Source: Halomonas sp. LBP4 (GTDB lineage: Bacteria; Pseudomonadota; Gammaproteobacteria; Pseudomonadales; Halomonadaceae). From it: a stretch of DNA of 64,000 nt. The notes below the pieces were generated by a model that saw nothing but the letters and a program-made list of their open reading frames with translations, did not search any database and was not told where the DNA came from. The translations under genes were made by a program, and so were the position numbers. The stretch spans positions 201,148 through 265,147 of the forward strand of contig NZ_PDOG01000002.1 in assembly GCF_003202205.1 (NCBI RefSeq). The letters are read 5' to 3'. The first letter of the stretch is position 1. Each line of letters begins with the position of its first letter. Positions 50,250-58,766 of the stretch are shown piece by piece.

Positions 50250-50918
50250 ATGCGCCTGCTTGTCGTCGAGGACGACCCCCTCATCGCCCGCTCGCTGGAC
50301 AACGCCCTGACCCCGCTGGGCAACACCGTCGAGGCCTTCGCCCGCTGCGCCGAGGCTCGCGCCGCGCTGCGCCACGATGCCTTCGACCTGATCCTGCTCG
50401 ACCTGGGGCTGCCCGACGGCGATGGCCTGACGCTGCTCGGCGAGCTGCGCGAGCGCGGCGACACCACCCCGGTGCTGATCCTCACCGCCCGCGACGGCGT
50501 CGACGACCGGGTGCGCGGGCTCGACCTGGGCGCCGACGACTACCTGGCCAAGCCCTTCTCGCTCGCCGAACTCGAGGCGCGGGTGCGTGCCCTGTTGCGG
50601 CGCAGCCAGCAGCGCATCGACAACCGCCTGAGCCTGGGCGCACTGTGTTTCGACCCGGCCTCGGGGGTCGCCGCACTGAACGGCGAGCCTCTCGATCTGC
50701 CGCGTCGCGAGCTGCGCCTGCTGGAAGGCCTGCTGCTGCATGCCGGCAGCATCACCCCGCGCGAGCTGCTCGAGAACCGGCTGTTCGGCTTCGGCGAGGT
50801 GGGCTCCAACGCTCTGGAGGTCTACATCAGCCGGCTGCGCAAGCGCCTGCAGGGCAGTGGGCTGCGCATCCGCACCTTCCGCGGCCTGGGCTATCGTCTC
50901 GAGGAAGAGCCGCGGTGA
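50250..50918 (+). CDS. tctD: OmpR-family response regulator TctD
   Basis: 222-residue regulator. Receiver domain MRLLVVEDDPLIARSLD with phospho-Asp51 in LILLDLGLPDGDG and the conserved Lys in DYLAKPFSL; C-terminal winged helix ending NALEVYISRLRKRL and TFRGLGYRLEE. Divergent from tctCBA, which it likely activates in response to a tricarboxylate. GTGA overlap with the kinase gene. Confidence 0.9.
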   Translation: MRLLVVEDDPLIARSLDNALTPLGNTVEAFARCAEARAALRHDAFDLILLDLGLPDGDGLTLLGELRERGDTTPVLILTARDGVDDRVRGLDLGADDYLAKPFSLAELEARVRALLRRSQQRIDNRLSLGALCFDPASGVAALNGEPLDLPRRELRLLEGLLLHAGSITPRELLENRLFGFGEVGSNALEVYISRLRKRLQGSGLRIRTFRGLGYRLEEEPR

Positions 50919-52315
50919 TCGAGGTCGACGGCACCCTGAAATCGCGCCTGGCGGTATGGTTACTGGTCACCGTGAGTGCACTCGGGGCGCTGCTGTTGAT
51001 CGAGGCCTACGTCAGCTCCCAGCGTGCCGCCGAGCGCGCCTACGACAGCCAGCTCGAGGCCGCGGCGCTGACCATCGCCGAGGCGGTGCAATGGCAGGAG
51101 GGCCGGCCGGTGGTGGAGATTCCCGCCGCGGCGTTGCAGATCCTCGCCACCCGCCATCAGGAACGCGTCTTCTACGCGGTGCTCGATGCCGACGGACAGC
51201 GGGTCTCGACCAACCTGGATTTCCCCATCCCGGCCGACGGGCGCGAGCAGGTGGCCGAGCGGCCGGTGTGGACGAATGCCGACACCCCCGGCGCCGGCTG
51301 GCGCCTGCATGGGCGGGAATTCGATTCGGCCGGCTGGGAAACCCAGGACCCGGTGCAGATCTGGGTCGGTCACACCCTGGCCGGGCGCGAGGCGCTGGCC
51401 GGCGAGCTGTTCGAGCGCGCGGTGACCCGTTTCCTGGTCATGGTGCTGCTGGCCGGGCTATTGATGCTGCTGGCGATGCGCGTGGCGCTGACGCCCATGC
51501 GCCGGCTGCGCCAGCTGCTGCGCCAGCGCGAGGCCGACGACATGCGCCCGTTCGATGCCCGGGTGCCGGAGGAGATGCGCGAGCTGGCCGAGACCCTCGA
51601 TACCCTGTTCGCCCGCCAGCGCGAGAGCCGCGATGCGCTGTTGCGCTTCACCGCCGATGCCAGCCATCAGCTCAAGACGCCGCTGGCCGGGCTGCAGAGC
51701 ACCAGCGAGCTGGCGCTGAAGAGCCCCCGGCCCGACGAATGGCGCCGGGCGCTGGCGGCGGTCCACGGTGGGGCAGAACGCACCAGCCGCCTGGCGAACC
51801 AGCTGTTGAGCCTGGCGCGCCTGCGCCATGTCGCCGATGGCAGCGAGATGCGCCGCCTCGACCTGGCGGCGCTGCTGCGCGAGACCGTGCTCGACTGGGC
51901 CGAGCGCGATGTCGCCGGGGATCACGACCTGGGGCTCGCCGAACTGCCCGGCACGTCGTTGTTCATCCACGGCGAGCCCTGGGCGCTGCGCGAGCTGCTC
52001 GGCAACCTGATCGACAATGCGCTGCGCTACACGCCGCCGGGCAGCATGATCACCCTGGGCCTGGTGCGCCAGGCCGACGAGGTGGAGCTGTTCATCGAGG
52101 ACGACGGGCCCGGCGTGGCCCCGGAGGTCCGAGAGCGCCTGCACCAACCCTTCGAGCGTGGCGGGCGCCAGGACACCCGCGGCTCCGGCCTGGGCCTGGC
52201 GATCGTCGACTCCATCGCCCGGCGCCATGGCGCCCGCCTGAGCCTGGCCGCTCGCGAGCCGCACGGGCTCCGGGTCGGCCTGCGCTTCCCCCTGTCACCG
52301 GAGGAGACGCCATGA
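50915..52315 (+). CDS. tctE: Sensor histidine kinase TctE
   Basis: 466-residue kinase. Two membrane helices (about 12-30 and 170-190) around a periplasmic sensor, then a HisKA with FTADASHQLKTPLAGLQ and an ATPase with LLGNLIDNALRYTPPG and GSGLGLAIVDSIARRHGA. Start is the GTG at 50915 inside the tctD stop; an upstream in-frame extension overlaps tctD and is rejected. Confidence 0.9.
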   Translation: MIEVDGTLKSRLAVWLLVTVSALGALLLIEAYVSSQRAAERAYDSQLEAAALTIAEAVQWQEGRPVVEIPAAALQILATRHQERVFYAVLDADGQRVSTNLDFPIPADGREQVAERPVWTNADTPGAGWRLHGREFDSAGWETQDPVQIWVGHTLAGREALAGELFERAVTRFLVMVLLAGLLMLLAMRVALTPMRRLRQLLRQREADDMRPFDARVPEEMRELAETLDTLFARQRESRDALLRFTADASHQLKTPLAGLQSTSELALKSPRPDEWRRALAAVHGGAERTSRLANQLLSLARLRHVADGSEMRRLDLAALLRETVLDWAERDVAGDHDLGLAELPGTSLFIHGEPWALRELLGNLIDNALRYTPPGSMITLGLVRQADEVELFIEDDGPGVAPEVRERLHQPFERGGRQDTRGSGLGLAIVDSIARRHGARLSLAAREPHGLRVGLRFPLSPEETP

Positions 52316-53385
52316 TCGCGCACTGCCGTAGCGTGCTGTTGGTTGGCCTGCTGCTGGCGCCGGCGGTGGGCGGGGCGGCGACGCCGCTGGTGGTCGAGGC
52401 GGCGCTGGACCGCGAGGTGGTCGCGCCGCTGCTGGAAGCCTTCGAGCAAGCGCATCCCGACATCGCCCTGGACTTCCGCGATCGCTCCACCCTGGAGGTC
52501 GACGAGCGCGTCGCCCAGGCCGAGCCGGCACCGGACGTGGTGATCAGCTCGGCCATGCCGTGGCAGATGGCGCGCGTCAACGAAGGCTATGCGCGGCGGC
52601 TGGACTCCGCCGCCGCGCGGGGCTGGCCGGAGTGGGCCAAGTGGCGTGACGAGGTGTTCGGCTTCACCTTCGAGCCGATCGTCATGGCTTACCGCCTCGA
52701 CCTGTCGCGCCATATGATGCCGCCGGCCACCCATGCCGACCTGCATACCCTGTTGACCGAGCAGCTGGAGCTGCTACGGGGCCGGGTGACGACCTATTCC
52801 CCCTCGCGCAGCGGCGTGGGGTATACCCTGTTCCAGCAGGACGCCCGCTACACCACCCGTTTCTGGGACCTGGTCGCCGCCATGGGCGACGCCGAGGCCG
52901 TGCTGGAAGCCAATACCCGGGCCATGCTCGAGGGGATCAGCGAGGGGCGCTACTGGCTGGGCTACAACCTGCTGGGCTCCTACGCCATGGTGTGGGCCCA
53001 GGAGCACCCCGAGGTCGTCGTCCAGGTGCCCCAGGACTATTCGCTGGTGATGATGCGCATGGCCTTTATCCATCGCGACGCGCCGCAGCCGCGGGCCGCC
53101 GAGGCCTTCCTCGACTTCCTGCTCAGCCGCGACGGCCAGCGGGTGCTCGCCGGCCAGACGCCGCTGTTCAGCGTGCGTCCCGACGTGGTCGGCCCCTACA
53201 CCGCCCAGCGCCTGCGCGATCAGGTCGGCGACCGTCTCTACCCCATTCCGCTCAATGCCTCGCTGCTGGCCTTCGTCGATCCCCAGCGCCGCGACGCCTT
53301 CATGGCTCGCTGGCAGCGCGAATTCGCGCGACGTTCGCAGCGCGCGGCCGCCGAGGCAGGGGGGCAGGCCCTGCAGGGTAGATGA
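52312..53385 (+). CDS. Periplasmic binding protein of the PgtC / iron-type family, likely sensor accessory
   Basis: 357-residue exported protein: signal peptide to about residue 23 (LLLAPAVGGAATPL), then a type-2 periplasmic binding fold with DVVISSAMPWQMARVNEGYA, TYSPSRSGVGYTLFQQD, GYNLLGSYAMVWAQ and QDYSLVMMRMAFI. Resembles PgtC-type proteins encoded with a sensor kinase and response regulator rather than with an ABC permease; none is present here. ATG at 52312 overlaps the tctE stop behind a GGAGGAG site, so its production is tied to the kinase. Probably presents ligand to TctE. Confidence 0.8.
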   Translation: MIAHCRSVLLVGLLLAPAVGGAATPLVVEAALDREVVAPLLEAFEQAHPDIALDFRDRSTLEVDERVAQAEPAPDVVISSAMPWQMARVNEGYARRLDSAAARGWPEWAKWRDEVFGFTFEPIVMAYRLDLSRHMMPPATHADLHTLLTEQLELLRGRVTTYSPSRSGVGYTLFQQDARYTTRFWDLVAAMGDAEAVLEANTRAMLEGISEGRYWLGYNLLGSYAMVWAQEHPEVVVQVPQDYSLVMMRMAFIHRDAPQPRAAEAFLDFLLSRDGQRVLAGQTPLFSVRPDVVGPYTAQRLRDQVGDRLYPIPLNASLLAFVDPQRRDAFMARWQREFARRSQRAAAEAGGQALQGR

Positions 53386-53412
53386 GGGGATCCCGAAGGC
53401 CACGACACCACA

Positions 53413-53442
53413 TTGCCGCCCCGGTCCCCTAGCCGTTATAAT
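53413..53442 (+). promoter_or_regulatory. guaB promoter
   Basis: TTGCCG (53413-53418) and a perfect TATAAT (53437-53442) are separated by 18 bases, about 60 bases ahead of the guaB start. The -10 lies inside the duplicated segment, the -35 just outside it, so the working promoter was formed at the junction of the inserted block and guaB. Confidence 0.7.
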
Positions 53443-53502
53443 GGCTGATTAACTTCTCCACGCCCCCGTCTTCCCATCTGCTCAAAATGGGTGTTGCCGA
53501 TT

Positions 53503-54972
53503 ATGTTACGTATGGCCCAAGAAGCTCTTACGTTCGATGACGTCTTACTCGTACCCGGCTACTCCGAGGTCCTGCCCAAGGACGTCAGCCTGCGGACCCG
53601 CCTGACCCGCAACCTCTACCTGAACATCCCGCTCGTCTCGGCCGCCATGGATACCGTGACCGAAGCCCGCCTGGCCATCGCCATGGCCCAGGAAGGCGGC
53701 ATCGGCATCATCCACAAGAACATGAGCATCGCCCAGCAGGCCGCGGAGGTGCGCAAGGTCAAGAAGCACGAGAGCGTGATCGTCAAGGACCCGGTCACCG
53801 TGGGCCCCAAGGCCAAGCTCGAGGACCTGCTGGCCATGGCCTCCGAGCACGGCTTCAGCGGCTTCCCGGTGGTCGAGGGCGAGACCCTGGTCGGCATCGT
53901 CACCCAGCGTGACATGCGCTTCCAGCCCAACCACGGCGACAGCGTCTACGACATCATGACCCCCCGCGACCACCTGGTCACCGTGACCGAGGGCACCCCG
54001 CTCGACGTGATCAAGGGCAAGATGCAGGAGCACCGCGTCGAGAAGATGCTGGTGGTCAATGACCAGTTCCACCTGCGCGGCCTGGTCACCTTCAAGGACA
54101 TCGAGAAGGCGCGCACCTTCCCCTACGCCGCCAAGGACGCCGACGGCCGCCTGCTGGCCGGCGCCGCCGTGGGCACCGGCCCCGAGACGCCCGACCGCAT
54201 TGCCGCCCTGGCCGAGGCCGGCGTCGACGCGATCATCATCGATACCGCCCATGGCCACTCCAAGGGCGTGGTCGACCGGGTGCGCTGGGCGAAGGAGCAC
54301 TTCCCGCAGATCCAGGTGATCGGCGGCAATATCGCCACCGGCGAAGCGGCCAAGGCCCTGGCCGAGGCCGGCGCCGACGGCGTCAAGGTGGGTATCGGCC
54401 CCGGCTCCATCTGCACCACCCGCGTGGTGGCCGGCGTCGGCGTGCCGCAGATCACCGCGGTCTCCAATGTCGCCGCGGCGCTGGCGCCCTACGACATCCC
54501 GCTTATCGCTGACGGTGGCGTGCGCTTCTCCGGCGACCTGGCCAAGGCGATCGCCGCCGGGGCCAGCTGCGTGATGGTCGGCGGCCTGCTGGCCGGCACC
54601 GAGGAGGCCCCGGGCGAGGTCGAGCTGTTCCAGGGCCGCACCTACAAGGCCTACCGAGGCATGGGCTCCATGGGTGCCATGGCCCAGAGCCAGGGCAGCG
54701 CCGACCGCTACTTCCAGGACAAGAGCGAAGGCGCCGAGAAGCTGGTGCCGGAAGGCATCGAGGGCCGCGTGCCCTACAAGGGCGTGATGAGCGCCATCGT
54801 CCACCAGCTGATGGGCGGCCTGCGCGCCTCCATGGGCTACACCGGCTGCATCGACATCCAGGAGATGCGCACCAAGCCGGAGTTCGTGCAGATCACCGGC
54901 GCCGGCTTCGCCGAGTCCCACGTCCACGACGTGCAGATCACCAAGGAAGCCCCTAACTACCGCGCGGGTTAA
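53503..54972 (+). CDS. guaB: IMP dehydrogenase GuaB
   Basis: 489-residue IMP dehydrogenase, first committed step of GMP synthesis. Start ATG at 53503 gives [20 protein letters not shown], matching the E. coli N-terminus. Two CBS domains (about residues 95-205), Asp-rich IMP loop, and the catalytic Cys in [15 protein letters not shown]. The flap region has [10 protein letters not shown] and ends [18 protein letters not shown]. First of the guaB-guaA operon. Its first 63 codons are duplicated at 45672-45914. Confidence 0.96.
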   Translation: MLRMAQEALTFDDVLLVPGYSEVLPKDVSLRTRLTRNLYLNIPLVSAAMDTVTEARLAIAMAQEGGIGIIHKNMSIAQQAAEVRKVKKHESVIVKDPVTVGPKAKLEDLLAMASEHGFSGFPVVEGETLVGIVTQRDMRFQPNHGDSVYDIMTPRDHLVTVTEGTPLDVIKGKMQEHRVEKMLVVNDQFHLRGLVTFKDIEKARTFPYAAKDADGRLLAGAAVGTGPETPDRIAALAEAGVDAIIIDTAHGHSKGVVDRVRWAKEHFPQIQVIGGNIATGEAAKALAEAGADGVKVGIGPGSICTTRVVAGVGVPQITAVSNVAAALAPYDIPLIADGGVRFSGDLAKAIAAGASCVMVGGLLAGTEEAPGEVELFQGRTYKAYRGMGSMGAMAQSQGSADRYFQDKSEGAEKLVPEGIEGRVPYKGVMSAIVHQLMGGLRASMGYTGCIDIQEMRTKPEFVQITGAGFAESHVHDVQITKEAPNYRAG

Positions 54973-54973
54973 C

Positions 54974-55027
54974 CCAAGCTTGAAGCCGGAAGCTTGAAGC
55001 TGGAAGTGGCCGCGCCGCTTCCAGCTT
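54974..55027. repeat. AAGCTTGAAGC-type repeat and hairpin between guaB and guaA
   Basis: After the guaB stop two partial copies of AAGCTTGAAGCYGGAAG occur in tandem. The second arm AAGCTGGAAG (54995-55004) pairs perfectly with CTTCCAGCTT (55016-55025) across an 11-base loop. The same AAGCTTGAAGCTGGAAG string follows zipA near 15123. Suggests a dispersed intergenic repeat family that can form hairpins inside operons. Confidence 0.7.
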
Positions 55028-55067
55028 TCCTGTTTCCGGGCCGTCTACCTCTCACGGGAAAGGCCAG

Positions 55068-56645
55068 ATGACCGATATTCACGCCCACAAGATCCTGATC
55101 CTCGACTTCGGCTCCCAGTACACCCAGCTGATCGCCCGCCGCGTGCGCGAGATCGGCGTCTTCTCCGAGATCCGCGCCTTCGACATCACCGAGGCCGAGA
55201 TCCGCGAGTACAACCCCAGCGGCATCATCCTCGCCGGCGGCCCGGAGTCGGTCATCGAGCTCGACTCGCCGCGCGCCCCGCAGTGCGTGTTCGAGATGGG
55301 CCTGCCGGTACTGGGCATCTGCTACGGCATGCAGACCATGGCCGAGCAGCTCGGCGGCGCCGTCGAGGGCTCCCACAAGCGCGAGTTCGGCTACGCCCAG
55401 GTGCGCGTCGACGAGGAGACCGCGCTGTTCAAGGACATCAAGGACCACGTCGACCGCGAGACCGGCCGCGGCCTGCTCGACGTGTGGATGAGCCACGGCG
55501 ACAAGGTCGCCCGGGTGCCCGACACCTTCACCGTCACCGCCTCGACCCCGAGCTGCCCCATCGCCGCCATGGCCTGGGAGGAGAAGCGCTTCTACGGGGT
55601 GCAGTTCCACCCCGAGGTGACCCACACCCTGCAGGGCCAGCGCATCCTCGAGCACTTCGTGCTGGAGATCTGTGGCGCCGAGCGCCTCTGGACCCCGGCC
55701 CAGATCATCGAGGACCAGGTCGCCCGGGTGCGCGACCAGGTCGGCGACCGCCACGTGCTGCTCGGCCTCTCCGGCGGCGTCGACTCCTCGGTGGTGGCTG
55801 CGCTGCTGCACAAAGCGATCGGCGACCAGCTGACCTGCGTGTTCGTCGACAACGGCCTGCTGCGCAAGGCCGAGGGCGACCAGGTGATGGAGACCTTCGC
55901 CCAGCACATGGGCGTCAAGGTGATCCGCGTGGACGCCGAGGCGCTGTTCCTCGGCAAGCTCGAGGGCGAGGCCGACCCCGAGGCCAAGCGCAAGATCATC
56001 GGCAACACCTTCATCGAGGTGTTCGACGACGAGGCCAGCAAGATCGAGGGCGTCGACTTCCTGGCCCAGGGCACCATCTACCCCGACGTGATCGAATCCG
56101 CCGCCAGCAAGACCGGCAAGGCCCACGTGATCAAGTCGCACCACAACGTCGGTGGCCTGCCCGAGACCATGAAGCTCAAGCTGGTCGAGCCGCTGCGCGA
56201 GCTGTTCAAGGACGAGGTGCGCAAGCTGGGCCTGGAGCTCGGCCTGCCCTACGACATGGTCTACCGCCACCCCTTCCCGGGGCCGGGCCTCGGCGTGCGC
56301 ATCCTCGGTGAGGTGAAGAAGGAGTACGCCGACATCCTGCGCGAGGCCGACGCCATCTTCATCGAGGAGTTGCACAAGGCCGACTGGTACCACAAGACCA
56401 GCCAGGCCTTCGCCGTCTTCCTGCCGGTGAAGTCCGTGGGCGTGGTCGGCGACGGCCGCCGCTACGAATGGGTCATCGCCCTGCGCGCCGTGGAGACCAT
56501 CGACTTCATGACCGCCCGCTGGGCCCACCTGCCCTACGAGCTGCTGGAGAAGGTCTCCAACCGCATCATCAACGAGCTCAGCGGCGTTTCCCGCGTCACC
56601 TACGACGTCAGCAGCAAGCCGCCCGCGACGATCGAGTGGGAGTGA
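55068..56645 (+). CDS. guaA: GMP synthase (glutamine-hydrolysing) GuaA
   Basis: 525-residue enzyme converting XMP to GMP. N-terminal class I glutamine amidotransferase with nucleophile Cys in [11 protein letters not shown] and His/Glu in FHPEVTHT. Synthetase domain has the P-loop [16 protein letters not shown] (near residue 232), and the dimerisation part ends [10 protein letters not shown]. The ribosome site is weak (GGGAAAGG). The gene is intact, but an IS has inserted 8 bases after its stop, cutting it off from its terminator. Confidence 0.96.
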   Translation: MTDIHAHKILILDFGSQYTQLIARRVREIGVFSEIRAFDITEAEIREYNPSGIILAGGPESVIELDSPRAPQCVFEMGLPVLGICYGMQTMAEQLGGAVEGSHKREFGYAQVRVDEETALFKDIKDHVDRETGRGLLDVWMSHGDKVARVPDTFTVTASTPSCPIAAMAWEEKRFYGVQFHPEVTHTLQGQRILEHFVLEICGAERLWTPAQIIEDQVARVRDQVGDRHVLLGLSGGVDSSVVAALLHKAIGDQLTCVFVDNGLLRKAEGDQVMETFAQHMGVKVIRVDAEALFLGKLEGEADPEAKRKIIGNTFIEVFDDEASKIEGVDFLAQGTIYPDVIESAASKTGKAHVIKSHHNVGGLPETMKLKLVEPLRELFKDEVRKLGLELGLPYDMVYRHPFPGPGLGVRILGEVKKEYADILREADAIFIEELHKADWYHKTSQAFAVFLPVKSVGVVGDGRRYEWVIALRAVETIDFMTARWAHLPYELLEKVSNRIINELSGVSRVTYDVSSKPPATIEWE

Positions 56646-56656
56646 GGAGGGGCTAG

Positions 56657-58067
56657 TACTACAGTCGTAACTATTGCAATGATCGTTCATCTATTGCCAT
56701 CCGGGCTTGCTGCTGCCGACAGTGGCACTGCCAAGCCCGATACTGATGCTTTCGTCGCCAATCCGACCAGTGAAGCGCATGTGACAAGGCTTGTTGTCCT
56801 TGCCATAGCCATCGCGCTATCAGCCGCCTGAGCTCGGGGAGTGTCCACTGGATCCTGTCGGACACAGTTTTTTTTGCTGTTGGCTCGCCTGCTGAATCGC
56901 CACCAGTAAGGCATGGGCCAACAGCGACAAGGTGATGTGGCGATGCCAGCTTCCCCATCGCCTCACTTCATAGTCATCCAGACCGCATTCTCCCTTGGCC
57001 GTCTGAAAACCTTGCTCGATTTTCCAGCGTTGACCCGCTACCCGAACCAGGGTCTCGATCAACGCCCAGTCCAGGGAGCATGGACCACATAATAGGCCAG
57101 CTCATCCGGCTTCGAGAGACTGCGTCGGATCAGGAGATAGTGTCCCCAACGACGTACCTCTTCCGAGGGCTGCAGCCTCATCAGGGGCGCCAAGGCCCAG
57201 TCGTACCAGCGTTCCCCCTTGCTGCCCGAGCCAGCGGCCAATGTCTGCCATTCATCATCCGGTAGTGTCGCCGCGATCTCGTCAGCTCGCGTGTACTGGA
57301 AGCTCTTCCACCACAGGGGTTCGTTGCAAGACACTTATAAAACAAATGGTTGCAAGCGTTCTTCCAACCAGGGGCGCAGGCTGCGGTTGCCACCATAGAC
57401 GGTATCCCCCGTCACCCAGGAGGCCGGTATCCCCTGGTCCAGCGCGCGCTCCAGCATGCGGCGGGCGAGCTCTGGTTTGCTGGCAAATTCGACGTCATCG
57501 GGAATCCCGGCACGCCGACAACGCTCACGCTCCTGTGTCCAGGACTTGGGCAAGTAAAGGGCTCGATCCAGGAAGGCATGCCCTGCCGGACTGGCGTGGA
57601 GCAGAAAGACCCCGATCTGACTATTTTCGATACGGCCGGCGGTGCCACTATACTGGCGTTGCACACCAGCCGAGTGCTGACCTTTCTTGATAAAGCCGGT
57701 CTCGTCCAGGATCAGGACACCTTCAGGAGAGCCCAGCGTATCGGTGACCCATTGGCGGAGGACATCGCGTGCCGCCTCCGCATCCCAACGGGCTCGATCC
57801 AACAGGTACTGCACTCCATCCGGGGACGCATCCCCGAGCCACTCGGCGAGGTGCCAGCCATTCTTTCGTTCGCACTGACTGAGCAGCCCCTGGAGGTAAC
57901 GTAGTGCGCGAGCGCGCGTTTCCGAACGTGGAAAGAGCGGGCCTAATCGATCCGCAAGGTCATCCAACAATGCTGAGACTGAGAGAGCCTGCGCTTGCAT
58001 CCTTCACCGTGTGATCGCTTCCATATCAATGACATGCATTGTAGCTTATTCAGTTACGACTGTAGTA
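56657..58067. mobile_element. Decayed IS701-family insertion sequence
   Basis: 1411-base element bounded by perfect 16-bp inverted ends TACTACAGTCGTAACT (56657-56672 and inverted at 58052-58067). CTAG flanks both sides (56653-56656, 58068-58071) as the 4-base target duplication, matching the target preference of the IS701 family. It carries one minus-strand transposase broken by a stop and frameshifts. Intact ends with a dead transposase mean it can no longer move alone. Inserted between guaA and the guaBA terminator. Confidence 0.92.
56671..58000 (-). pseudogene. IS701-family DDE transposase, disrupted
   Basis: Reads from ATG 58000 as [15 protein letters not shown] with [12 protein letters not shown] (first Asp) and [11 protein letters not shown] (second Asp). 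An in-frame TAA at 57335-57337 interrupts PFVL-*-VSCNEPLWW. The same frame resumes to about 57060 (YYVVHAPW), then shifts to a frame with VRVAGQRWKIEQGFQTAKGE, holding the catalytic Glu, and shifts again near 56880 to the arginine-rich end (RLIARWLWQGQQ, WRRKHQYRAW). Total is the usual IS701 transposase length of about 440 codons. Three lesions make it inactive. Confidence 0.9.
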
Positions 58068-58106
58068 CTAGGAAGAACGCCTGACGCAGCTGAGCTGACC
58101 GAGAGC

Positions 58107-58139
58107 AAGGGCCTACCAAAGGGTAGGCCCTTTTTCTTT
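58107..58139 (+). terminator. Displaced guaBA operon terminator
   Basis: GGGCCTACC (58109-58117) pairs with GGTAGGCCC (58122-58130), loop AAAG, followed by TTTTTCTTT. In the undisturbed locus it would lie about 50 bases after guaA; the IS now places it about 1.46 kb away. Downstream of it the sequence composition changes. Confidence 0.85.
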
Positions 58140-58311
58140 GCAATCTGTTACGTAGTCTTGTGTACTGGGGCTAAGGCCGCAAAGACGGCTGCCGATAGAA
58201 GCAGAAGGAGTGAATACGCAGACAAGGACTGTCTCAGGGAAACGATGTTACCCCCGGGCGGTAGCGTGCCTGCTTCCTAAAATTGTAGCCGATGTGCTTA
58301 CCTCCTTTTCG

Positions 58312-58659
58312 CTAGCTGTGATCTCTTGTAGGTTTGAAGTAGATCCCATCCTTCGGATCAGCTGAAAGGCAATATAAGCACAGGTTGGGCTTCATCGGCG
58401 TCAGGCCGGCTGGGTCAGTTGTTGAGGGAAGTTCAGGTGTATCATCGCCCATTCCCATGATGTGATCGCTCCCGATTGTATCAGGCGAAGTAGCGCTCCA
58501 GCTCTTGTCGCCCACATCTAGTTAGGCCGGTGGATGTGCAGACATCTTGCCGGTGGCGTTGTCTATCAGCTCGTACTTCCACTGGAGCTCCATGGACTCG
58601 AAGCGGACGGCCAGTTTCGAGATGGTTTCGTCACTCTTCAGGTCGGCGATAGTCGCCAT
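58312..58659 (-). pseudogene. Small unidentified protein split by a stop codon
   Basis: The gap 58141-58766 holds no recognised gene, but on the minus strand a protein-like frame runs from ATG 58659 (MATIADLKSDETISKLAVRF, then FESMELQWKYELIDNATG). It meets TAA at 58522-58524 and continues in the same frame to 58312 (GDKSWSATSPDTIGSDHIMG; tail LCLYCLSADPKDGIYFKP). Either a 115-residue gene with a nonsense mutation or two small genes (45 and about 67 residues, the second from a GTG at 58515). Composition is unlike the housekeeping genes. Not recognised. Confidence 0.4.
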
Positions 58660-58766
58660 TGGCCTTGAACTCCCTGCTGTACTGCCGACGTTTCTTATTA
58701 ATGATGAGGCTTTCCTAGTCGGCATGATCAGAGCTAAGCGCTGGTACGATTTTGAGGGGCCACTTT

